From Tenderia sp965602225 (GTDB lineage Bacteria; Pseudomonadota; Gammaproteobacteria; Tenderiales; Tenderiaceae): DNA of 29,318 nucleotides. Where the stretch lies: contig CBFCYE010000030.1 of NCBI GenBank assembly GCA_965602225.1, positions 1 to 29,318 of the forward strand. Reading direction: 5' to 3'. Under the pieces are notes generated by a model, which ran no database searches, was not told where the DNA came from, and saw only the letters and a list, made by a program, of their open reading frames with translations. A program made the position numbers and the translations under genes. Below, one piece after another: positions 23,226 through 29,318 of this stretch (its first letter is position 1; each line of letters opens with the position of its first letter).

Positions 23226-24803
23226 TTAAGCAACACCCTGCATGTGTTTGTAATGAGTGTTGATAGTGCGTGCCTTGAGCAACAGAGTTTCACCACTCAT
23301 GGCAGCGGGGATCTCTAATCCCATCAGCTGTAGTACCGTCGGTGCTACGCTGGCGAGTCCGCCACTGCACGACAGTTGCCAAACCTGTTCGTCAACTACC
23401 AGGCAGGGTACCGGGTAGGTGGTGTGTTGTGTTTGTGGATTGCCAGTGCCTGGGTCAATGATCTCTTCGCAATTGCCGTGGTCGGCTGTCATTACGATGG
23501 AGTAGTCAGCATTCTGGGCGGCGTCGAGTACACGCCCTGCGGCTTGATCCAGGGCCTCAACGGCCTTGATGACAGCAGGCATGTTGGCGGTGTGGCCGAC
23601 CATGTCGCCGTTGGCAAAGTTGACCAGGATGAAGTCATATTGTTTGTCTTGAATCGCCTCGATCACAGCGTCGGCAACTTCGGCGGCGCTCATCTCGGGT
23701 TGCAGGTCATAGGTTGCTACTTGCGGTGAGGGAATCAGTTTTTGTGTTTCACCTTCATAGGGTTCGCCGCGGCCGCCATTAAAGAAGTAGGTGACGTGGG
23801 CATACTTTTCGGTTTCGGCACAGTGAAACTGTTTCAGTCCGGCCTTGCTGATGACTTCGCCCAGGGTGGTGCTGGGGCGATCAGGAAAGAAGGCGCAAGG
23901 ATAATCAAACGACTGAGCGTAGGGCAGCATGCAGCTGATCTTGGCCAGTTTTGCTTCGCCACGTTCAAACTCATTAAATTCGGCATGGCCTAAAGCTGGC
24001 ATGATTTGCTGAACACGGTCTTTACGAAAGTTAAAACTGATTAGCTGGTCGCCATCTTCAAAGCAGGCTGTCTTGGCGATGACTACGGGTTTGATGAACT
24101 CATCATTCTGATCCATGGCGTAGGCGCTTTCGATGGCGGCATAGGCTGAGGTCGCGGTGCGGCCTTTACCCTGAACAATTGCCTGCCAGGCGAGTTGGAT
24201 TCTGTCCCAGCGGTTGTCACGATCCATGGCGTAATAACGGCCCATGATGGTGGCGATGCTGCCATTGGCCGCTTCAAGTGCAGGTTCGATCTCGGCAAGA
24301 AACTCTAGTGCTGATTGAGGCGCGGTGTCGCGGCCATCAGTGATCATGTGCAACAGGGGTTTGACGTTGTGGCTTTGGCATAGTTCGATCAGGGCAATCA
24401 GGTGGCGCAGGTGGCTGTGAACGCCGCCGTCTGACACTAGGCCAAGCAGATGCAGTGGGCGGCCGCTTTCAGCGGACTGGCGGATGGCCTGGTTAAAGAC
24501 TGGATTATTGGCAAACTCACCATTTTCGATGGCGTCGTCGATTAGCACCAGATTTTGTCGTATTACGTCACCACAACCGAGGGCTATATGTCCCACCTCG
24601 GAATTGCCCATCTGACCATCGGGCAAACCAACAGCTCTGCCCGAGGCTTGCAACAGTGTCTGTGGATAGTTGGCAAAGTAGGCGTCCAGTGCCGGGGTAT
24701 TGGCCTGGGCGATGGCATTGTTGGTTTTTGAGGGGCTGGTGCCAAAACCATCGAGTATGACTAGAACAACTGGGTGACGAGGTGTGTTGATACTGCTGGA
24801 CAT
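23226..24803 (-). CDS. gpmI: 2,3-bisphosphoglycerate-independent phosphoglycerate mutase
   Basis: GpmI interconverts 3- and 2-phosphoglycerate in glycolysis using two Mn(II) ions. The N-terminus VVLVILDGFGTSPSKTNNAI holds the first metal Asp. The catalytic Ser is in GQMGNSEVGH. Further sites are HLLGLVSDGGVHSH, MITDGRDTAP and GRYYAMDRDNRWDRI. The late metal-binding stretches are FILVNFANGDMVGHT and VMTADHGNCE. The frame is open to 24860, but ATG 24803 has AGGA about 6 bases upstream and gives 525 residues, in line with the family (514 in E. coli). It converges on the FeoB-like gene. Confidence 0.96.
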   Translation of the reverse strand: MSSSINTPRHPVVLVILDGFGTSPSKTNNAIAQANTPALDAYFANYPQTLLQASGRAVGLPDGQMGNSEVGHIALGCGDVIRQNLVLIDDAIENGEFANNPVFNQAIRQSAESGRPLHLLGLVSDGGVHSHLRHLIALIELCQSHNVKPLLHMITDGRDTAPQSALEFLAEIEPALEAANGSIATIMGRYYAMDRDNRWDRIQLAWQAIVQGKGRTATSAYAAIESAYAMDQNDEFIKPVVIAKTACFEDGDQLISFNFRKDRVQQIMPALGHAEFNEFERGEAKLAKISCMLPYAQSFDYPCAFFPDRPSTTLGEVISKAGLKQFHCAETEKYAHVTYFFNGGRGEPYEGETQKLIPSPQVATYDLQPEMSAAEVADAVIEAIQDKQYDFILVNFANGDMVGHTANMPAVIKAVEALDQAAGRVLDAAQNADYSIVMTADHGNCEEIIDPGTGNPQTQHTTYPVPCLVVDEQVWQLSCSGGLASVAPTVLQLMGLEIPAAMSGETLLLKARTINTHYKHMQGVA

Positions 24804-24831
24804 CGGTAATCCTAAATGGGTGTTCACTTGT

Positions 24832-24860
24832 GTTAAAAGAGCAAATTTTGTACCAGTCAA
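24832..24860 (-). promoter_or_regulatory. Possible promoter of gpmI
   Basis: On the minus strand TTGACT (24860-24855) is followed after 17 bases by TTTAAC (24837-24832, 4 of 6). The gpmI ATG lies about 30 bases further on. It falls inside the longer open frame, which supports the start at 24803. Confidence 0.45.
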
Positions 24861-25094
24861 ACCAATGTCTGCCAGAAGTGCAGTAAAACGATTTAATTCA
24901 GCTGGTTAGCATTGTGAGGTGTGGGCTGAAATTGCTTTGCAGGTTGGCTTTCGCACCACAATCGAGCCTTGCCGTGCGGTTATGCACAATAGTCGATTAC
25001 TCAAACCAGAAATGTTAGACCTGCCACCAAAATCTCACGGCGCGCATTCTACACGATTTTGCTCGGGATTACATGTGAAATTTCTGTGGCAGGC

Positions 25095-27230
25095 CTATTG
25101 TGGCAGGCTTGCGCGGATACATTGCAGCACGCCGTAGTCGTATTCACCTTCAAGTGCTTCATAGACGGGTTTGAGTTTGCCATCCTCATTTTGATCAAAG
25201 GCAAACTGGATTGCCTTGAGCTGTTTGTCATCCAGCTCGATGGCATCAGCCAGTTCTATCTCGTCTTGTTCAATGGCCTTGGCCAGGTGGTTGTAAACCG
25301 TGGTCAGGGTCAGTTCGCGTTTGTGGGCAATCGCCAGCGGTGCCAAGCCCTGGCTCAATAGCTGTATGGTTTCATCTATCGTGTCGGTGACCGCGGCAGG
25401 TTGGCTGTATTCAAGGATGACATCGAGAAAGGTGTCGCCGTAGTTTTCCAGTTTGCGCACGCCAATGCCGGTAATACGTCCCAGCTGTTCCAAGGATTGC
25501 GGTTGACGTTCCACCATGTCGGCCAGGGTGGCGTCGTGAAAGACGACATAGGCAGGCACGCCCTGTTCATCGGCCAGCCGTTTACGACAGTCGCGCAGGG
25601 CATTCCAGAGCCGGGTATCGGCCTCTTTGTTGAACTGGGTGGTGTTGCGTTTGCGTTCAGCCTTGCCGGTCGCTTTGGCCAGTTTGCGCAGCAGCAGTTT
25701 TTCTTTGCCCTGTAACACCGGTCGGGCAGATTCGGTCAGGCGCAGGCTGCCGTGGCCTTCGATATCAACACTCAACAGGCTACGCGAGATCAGTTGCCTA
25801 AACAGACCACGCCACTCGGTGGTTGAGTGTTCCTTGCCAATGCCATAGGTGCTGAGCTGGTCATGGCCAAACTGTTTGATGCGTTCGTGGTCGCTGCCAC
25901 GCAACACATCGATCAGATAATTCACCCCAAACCGCTGGCCGGTGCGGTGTACACATGACAGCGCCTTTTGTGCTGCCACGGTGGCATCCCAGGTCTCGGG
26001 CGGAGTCAGGCAGTTATCGCAGTTGCCGCAGGGCTCGTCCATCCTGTCGCCAAAGTATTGCAACAGCGCCTGGCGGCGACAGCTAGTCAGTTCAGACAGC
26101 CCCAGCATCGAGTCGAGCTTGTGCCGCTCAACCCGTTTGTGTTGTTCGTCGGCGTCAGAGTTTTCCTGCATCTGCTTCAGGGTGATGACGTCTTGCAGGC
26201 CATAGGCCATCCAGGCGTTAGCGGGCAGGCCGTCGCGACCAGCACGGCCGGTCTCTTGATAATAGGCCTCGATGCTCTTGGGCAGATTAAGATGGGCGAC
26301 AAAACGGACATTCGGTTTATCGATGCCCATGCCAAAGGCGATGGTGGCAACGATGATGATGTCTTCTTCGCGCAGAAAGCGTTCTTGGTTGGTCTGACGC
26401 ACTTGCTGTGACAAGCCGGCATGATAGGGCAGTGCCGTCAGTCCCTTGCTGGTCAGCCACTTGGCGGTGTCTTCAACCCGTTTGCGCGACAGGCAATAGA
26501 CAATGCCCACCTCACCTTCGTGTTCATTGCGGATAAAACGCAGCAGCTGATCGCGGGCATTGCCTGAGTTTTCAGTGATGCGGTAACGAATGTTGGGTCG
26601 GTCAAAACCGCTGTTGAAGAGCTGGGCATCTTGCAGCGCTAGCCGCTGAATGATCTCGTTGCGGGTCGGTGTATCGGCTGTGGCGGTTAAAGCAATGCGC
26701 GGAATGTCAGGAAAACGCTCATGCAGGGCCGACAGCTGAATATATTCAGGGCGAAAGTCATGGCCCCATTGCGACACACAGTGGGCCTCATCGATGGCAA
26801 ACAAGGCCAGTTTGATCCGACTGAACAGCTCCATGGTGCGGCCATTAAATAGCCGTTCTGGCGCGATATACAGCATATCCAGCTCGCCATTGAGCAGCTG
26901 CCGTTCTATCTCATTCATCTCAGCGCCACTGAGGCTGGAGTTGAGATAGGCCGCCTTAACCCCATACTGGCGCAGCGCCATCACCTGATCCTGCATCAAG
27001 GCAATCAGCGGCGAGACAATAATGCCGACGCCATCACGCACCAGCGCCGGAATCTGATAACAGAGCGACTTACCGCCACCCGTGGGCATTAACACCATAG
27101 CGTCATGGCCATTGACGAGCTGATCGATAATCTCGGCTTGATCACCACGAAACTGCTCATAACCAAAGACGGTTTGCAGGATGTGCAGGGCAGGGGAGGT
27201 ATTGGGGAGGCTGGAATTCATGGCGGGCAT
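25095..27230 (-). CDS. recQ: ATP-dependent DNA helicase RecQ
   Basis: RecQ is a 3'-5' helicase in recombination and replication restart. Motif 0 is FRGDQAEII, Walker A MPTGGGKSLCYQIPAL, the DExH box IDEAHCVSQWGHDFRPEY, and motif VI QETGRAGRDGLPA. The zinc site has four Cys in CRRQALLQYFGDRMDEPCGN plus the following CDNC. A winged helix and an HRDC domain (about 530-600) follow. The extra C-terminal ~95 residues (TIQLLSQGLAPLAIAHKREL onward) look like the helix-turn-helix extension seen in many longer RecQ proteins. The total of 711 residues fits. ATG 27230 overlaps a TATAAT (27234-27229). ATG 27221 is an alternative, and neither has a Shine-Dalgarno site. A 10-base direct repeat (TGTGGCAGGC, 25085 and 25099) spans the stop. 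Confidence 0.95.
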   Translation of the reverse strand: MPAMNSSLPNTSPALHILQTVFGYEQFRGDQAEIIDQLVNGHDAMVLMPTGGGKSLCYQIPALVRDGVGIIVSPLIALMQDQVMALRQYGVKAAYLNSSLSGAEMNEIERQLLNGELDMLYIAPERLFNGRTMELFSRIKLALFAIDEAHCVSQWGHDFRPEYIQLSALHERFPDIPRIALTATADTPTRNEIIQRLALQDAQLFNSGFDRPNIRYRITENSGNARDQLLRFIRNEHEGEVGIVYCLSRKRVEDTAKWLTSKGLTALPYHAGLSQQVRQTNQERFLREEDIIIVATIAFGMGIDKPNVRFVAHLNLPKSIEAYYQETGRAGRDGLPANAWMAYGLQDVITLKQMQENSDADEQHKRVERHKLDSMLGLSELTSCRRQALLQYFGDRMDEPCGNCDNCLTPPETWDATVAAQKALSCVHRTGQRFGVNYLIDVLRGSDHERIKQFGHDQLSTYGIGKEHSTTEWRGLFRQLISRSLLSVDIEGHGSLRLTESARPVLQGKEKLLLRKLAKATGKAERKRNTTQFNKEADTRLWNALRDCRKRLADEQGVPAYVVFHDATLADMVERQPQSLEQLGRITGIGVRKLENYGDTFLDVILEYSQPAAVTDTIDETIQLLSQGLAPLAIAHKRELTLTTVYNHLAKAIEQDEIELADAIELDDKQLKAIQFAFDQNEDGKLKPVYEALEGEYDYGVLQCIRASLPQ

Positions 27231-27253
27231 TATACCCGGGAATCAGAAGGCAA

Positions 27254-27679
27254 TCAGTGCAGTTTCCAGAACTTCTCCATATTGAGATAGGTGAAGGAGG
27301 CAGTCCAGGTAATCATCATCAAACCAATCAATGATTCCATTCCAGTCAGAATGCGTAAGCCTTGCATGGGGTAAAAATCACCAATGCCCAGGGTGGTATA
27401 GGTGGCCATTGAGTAGTAGAAATAATCATAGAAACCTGCTGTTGCCTGCCCGCCGAGACTGCTGCTGCCGATCCATTCTGCAATGGCCAGATAGCTGAAG
27501 GCATAGAGCGTGATCTCAATCAGGTGGGCAATAAAGGCGGCGTAAATAACCACCAGAATGCGCTTACGTGGCGCAAAGTTGAGTTCCATCAGCGAAGTCA
27601 GGCGCAGTGCTTCGTAATGGATTAATACAACAATACCAGCCAGTAGGGTAGCGATGCTGAATTCAAGCAGGGTGTTCAA
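27254..27679 (-). CDS. Small two-pore-helix potassium-channel-like membrane protein
   Basis: A 141-residue membrane protein with about four hydrophobic stretches. The loop before the last helix reads YYSMATYTTLGIGDFYPM. TTLGIGD is a variant of the TVGYGD potassium selectivity filter and places it in the ion-channel (Ion_trans_2) superfamily. No regulator domain (RCK) is attached. The start is TTG at 27679, with AAAGGA about 7 bases upstream on the minus strand. It lies 24 bases before recQ on the same strand and might share its transcript. A TATAAT at the recQ start suggests recQ also has its own promoter. The ion specificity is inferred. Confidence 0.72.
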   Translation of the reverse strand: MNTLLEFSIATLLAGIVVLIHYEALRLTSLMELNFAPRKRILVVIYAAFIAHLIEITLYAFSYLAIAEWIGSSSLGGQATAGFYDYFYYSMATYTTLGIGDFYPMQGLRILTGMESLIGLMMITWTASFTYLNMEKFWKLH

Positions 27680-27755
27680 TGTGACATCCTTTGTTGCTGC
27701 TTATACAGAGCCAGCTTTGAGTCTAGGTAAAACAATTAGCCATGGCAAATCAACG

Positions 27756-27843
27756 CGTAGGTTGGACTGAGGTACGAAGCCCAGCGATCTGGTAACGAGG
27801 TAGGGTGAGCCGTTGGGCTTCATTTCATTCTGCCCAACCTACG
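27756..27843. repeat. Inverted-repeat element (GTAGGTTGG...CCAACCTAC), 88 bases
   Basis: The ends CGTAGGTTGG (27756-27765) and CCAACCTACG (27834-27843) are perfect inverted repeats. Inner arms GAAGCCCA (27776-27783) and TGGGCTTC (27814-27821) pair as well. The sequence shares GTAGGTTGG and GAAGCCCA with the palindrome at 7831-7857. It is a non-coding, probably mobile repeat. Its right end supplies the stop codon of the next gene. Confidence 0.75.
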
Positions 27844-28141
27844 GGCTAATGAATTCAATATTTTTTGGTCTGGCATGAGTAATTCTTAATCTCTTTAATC
27901 CCCTTAGTTTAGAAATACCTTCGAGTTGTTCCTTGCTAGGCTCATGGAGTGTTAATTCTTCTAAATTGGGAAGAGAAAATATTGTTTCCCATTTTTCATC
28001 TTCTTTGGTTATGGTGACGATTGTAATTTCTTTGCTGTCACTTGGAATATCGCCAATACCATACAGATAACGTTCTCTATTAGGCACTATTGTCCAATAG
28101 TCACCATTTCGATCTAGATGGTCTCCAAAATGATGCTTCAT
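27839..28141 (-). CDS. Hypothetical protein with leucine-rich-repeat-like segment, 3'-truncated by a repeat
   Basis: A 100-residue frame whose C-terminal half, SLPNLEELTLHEPSKEQLEG and ISKLRGLKRLRITHA, looks like two leucine-rich repeats. The N-terminal part is not recognised. The ATG at 28141 has AGGA about 7 bases upstream. The last codons run into the inverted-repeat element, and the TAG stop (27841-27839) belongs to that repeat, so the original protein was probably longer. The attC-like site expected after a cassette gene is missing here, consistent with replacement by the repeat. It is AT-rich compared with the housekeeping genes. Confidence 0.5.
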   Translation of the reverse strand: MKHHFGDHLDRNGDYWTIVPNRERYLYGIGDIPSDSKEITIVTITKEDEKWETIFSLPNLEELTLHEPSKEQLEGISKLRGLKRLRITHARPKNIEFISP

Positions 28142-28154
28142 AAATCTTCCTGAT

Positions 28155-28216
28155 GCTTATAACGTTTAAGCTGTGCGGTGCGACGTAAGGAGCATCCGAA
28201 CGAGCGCATTGTTAGC
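28155..28216 (-). other. attC-like recombination site (candidate, 62 bases)
   Basis: On the minus strand the site opens GCTAACAATGCGCTCG and closes GCTTAAACGTTATAAGC. AAC and GTT cores stand at the two ends. Inner parts pair as CGGATGC with GCACCG, leaving one extra A, as the extrahelical bases of attC sites do. The TAA stop of the preceding 63-residue ORF lies inside the opening GCTAAC, and the next ORF begins about 13 bases after the close. Both are typical of integron gene cassettes. Confidence 0.55.
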
Positions 28217-28403
28217 TTCTTTTTTTCTTCATTTCTCGAAGCAATTCTGCGGCGGTTTTTGCAGATTTGCTACCGGTATCTGTTTCAAATCTAATAACCA
28301 ATTCACGAGCTTTATTTTCACCCTCGGATAAGCCTAATTTTCTGGCAACAAAGACCGAAACCATGATTGCTCTATATACGGATCCTATAAGTTGCCTCTC
28401 CAT
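28212..28403 (-). CDS. Hypothetical 63-residue ORF, possibly the frameshifted end of the upstream gene
   Basis: The frame MERQLIGSVYRAIMVSVFVA continues to a basic end, REMKKKRS. Its start overlaps the end of the 207-residue gene by 19 bases in another frame, with no clear Shine-Dalgarno site. The sequence reads naturally as a continuation of that gene (DEWRGNL then IGSVYRAIMV), so one protein of about 265 residues split by a frameshift is a real possibility. The stop falls in the attC-like site. No function is recognised. Confidence 0.4.
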   Translation of the reverse strand: MERQLIGSVYRAIMVSVFVARKLGLSEGENKARELVIRFETDTGSKSAKTAAELLREMKKKRS

Positions 28404-29008
28404 TCATCTACTCTCGGTGTGCCAGACATGCCATTTAAATGAGGATGAGCTTCACCGAATATTTCCATTATATGGGGGTACGCACCATGCACGTACCCAG
28501 AGAATACTTGATGAGTGGACCGCAAAAGTTCCTGTGCATCAGACTGATTTAACTCAGAAGAAGCTAATTTACCGAATGTTGCATGTATTTTACGAACTGA
28601 AACATTCGCTCTTTTTTGTGTAGAGCCTAATGGGTCTTTTGGCTTATCTAATTCTTCTTGAAAAAAATCAGTAAGAAATTGCAACTGGTCTTTACTGAAT
28701 TCATCTCCATCTTGGGGCGCAAGCAGGTAAAATATTTCATTACAAAAATCATCAGCCATTCTACACAAAGCACCAATTTCTTGTGTGTAACCTGTGCGGA
28801 GGAGAACCATGGAAGCATTGAGGGTGCTTATAAGTTTTACACCTTTCAGATAACAAGCTAGTGACTCTGATATATTTTGATAACGCCACACCTTAATACC
28901 ACCAATATCTACGAAAACTGGCGGGACTATTTTGTCTGAAAATTCATGATACAACTCGCCCAATTCTGAGAGTGTGCTTTCTAAATAAGTATCAATGTCC
29001 ATATGCAT
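28385..29008 (-). CDS. Hypothetical cassette-type protein, 207 residues
   Basis: I do not recognise a named family. The protein is soluble and mostly helical in appearance, without a signal peptide. It contains LLRTGYTQEIGALCRMADDF and a His-containing stretch FSGYVHGAYPHIMEIFGEAH. The ATG at 29008 lies only about 9 bases after the closing GTTAGC of the attC-like site on the minus strand, as in integron cassettes. The 3' end overlaps the 63-residue frame. AT content and AT-rich third codon positions differ from the recQ-gpmI block. It is probably an accessory gene of unknown role. Confidence 0.55.
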   Translation of the reverse strand: MHMDIDTYLESTLSELGELYHEFSDKIVPPVFVDIGGIKVWRYQNISESLACYLKGVKLISTLNASMVLLRTGYTQEIGALCRMADDFCNEIFYLLAPQDGDEFSKDQLQFLTDFFQEELDKPKDPLGSTQKRANVSVRKIHATFGKLASSELNQSDAQELLRSTHQVFSGYVHGAYPHIMEIFGEAHPHLNGMSGTPRVDEWRGNL

Positions 29009-29016
29009 ATTGTGAA

Positions 29017-29099
29017 GCTAACACCTTGCTTCACTGTCAATAAAAGCGTAGTGAGAAACGAACGCAGCTTTTTTTGTCCTAGTGCAAGCGATTGTTAGC
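29017..29099 (-). other. attC-like recombination site (candidate, 83 bases)
   Basis: On the minus strand it opens GCTAACAATCGCTTGCACT and closes AGTGAAGCAAGGTGTTAGC. GCTAACA pairs with TGTTAGC, then CTTG with CAAG and CACT with AGTG, leaving an unpaired AAG. The outer cores fit RYYYAAC/GTTRRRY except for one position. The first eight bases, GCTAACAA, are the same as in the site at 28155-28216. It lies between two minus-strand ORFs in the position expected for a cassette boundary. Confidence 0.58.
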
Positions 29100-29136
29100 T
29101 CTCTTTTTGGTTGTTCAATCATATATTTCTACTAGT

Positions 29137-29316
29137 TTATTGTTTATTTTTGATAAGTGGTTTCCACCATGCCTTGCGGCCACCTACTTTCCCAGGAATG
29201 ACAACCTCTCCAATTTTAGGCGTAAGATAATCGACCCGAGCTTGATTAGCTGCAATCAAAAACCGCTCGATCGGTTCGTGCCATGAGAACATCCCAAGAT
29301 CAAAGGTACCCCAGCC
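29137..29316 (-). CDS. C-terminal part of a putative MBL-fold metallo-hydrolase (5' end outside window)
   Basis: The minus-strand frame is open from the window edge to TAA at 29139-29137 and gives 59 residues: GWGTFDLGMFSWHEPIERFL, then ARVDYLTPKIGEVVIPGK and KAWWKPLIKN at the end. WGTF..., W-x-EP-x-ER and LTPKIGE resemble the last domain of UlaG/RomA-type metallo-beta-lactamase-fold hydrolases. The catalytic His motif would lie outside the window. The gene is followed by the attC-like site at 29017-29099, so it may be another cassette gene. The family call is from memory of the pattern and is tentative. Confidence 0.5.
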   Translation of the reverse strand, partial: GWGTFDLGMFSWHEPIERFLIAANQARVDYLTPKIGEVVIPGKVGGRKAWWKPLIKNKQ

Positions 29317-29318
29317 AC

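Noticed and set aside
24804..24860. 19-residue N-terminal extension of gpmI
   Set aside because: It contains a likely promoter, and ATG 24803 has a Shine-Dalgarno site and gives the family length.
25401..26411. Plus-strand frames of 104 and 147 residues
   Set aside because: They are shadows antisense to the recQ helicase and zinc regions.
29092..29286. 64-residue plus-strand frame at the right edge
   Set aside because: The minus-strand frame over the same bases gives a protein-like sequence with family resemblance and fits the gene direction there.
1..29318. CRISPR array, tRNA or rRNA, transposase, phage genes
   Set aside because: No regularly spaced direct repeats, no cloverleaf or rRNA-like segments, and no transposase, integrase or phage proteins were seen.

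Overview
The window is a dense stretch of a gammaproteobacterial chromosome. The placement rests on the block surE-pcm-(DedA/YqaA-type)-nlpD-rpoS, a stress-locus order typical of Gammaproteobacteria, together with minCDE, alaC, hom/thrC, gpmI and recQ. I cannot name the genus. Weak start codons with good Shine-Dalgarno sites are unusually common: six TTG (pcm, alaC, hom, minC, minD, channel) and two GTG (rpoS, FeoB-like).

Layout, left to right. (1) 1-662: the 3' end of nuoN, the last subunit of respiratory complex I. (2) 762-4652: surE, pcm, a DedA-family membrane protein, nlpD and rpoS, overlapping or tightly spaced. They cover nucleotide and protein repair, activation of cell-wall amidases, and the stationary-phase sigma factor. 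A convergent Mth938-like gene follows. (3) 5264-9458: an AlaC-type aminotransferase, homoserine dehydrogenase and threonine synthase. (4) 9459-12308: a possible 52-residue ORF ending in a strong terminator, an orphan hybrid sensor kinase with a PhnD-type periplasmic domain, and a thioredoxin remnant. (5) 12309-17322: a repeat-bearing spacer, then a compact four-gene cluster of a TonB-dependent receptor, a secreted Asp-box protein with Cys/His motifs, a TlpA-like thioredoxin and TonB. It looks like a self-contained outer-membrane uptake system, and I infer a metal, perhaps copper. (6) 17484-19487: minC, minD and minE, followed by a spacer packed with palindromic repeats and a terminator. (7) 19902-27679: a FieF-type cation efflux protein, a divergent FeoB-like transporter with a damaged G domain, gpmI, recQ, and a small potassium-channel-like protein upstream of recQ. 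(8) 27756-29318: a repeat, then minus-strand accessory ORFs separated by two attC-like sites. This looks like integron gene cassettes, with the last one cut by the repeat.

Most of the window is housekeeping. The parts most worth a second look are the cassette-like right end, the TonB/Asp-box/TlpA cluster, the FeoB-like protein with altered G1 and G3 motifs, and the several palindromic repeat families in the spacers. No rRNA, tRNA, CRISPR array, transposase or integrase was seen.
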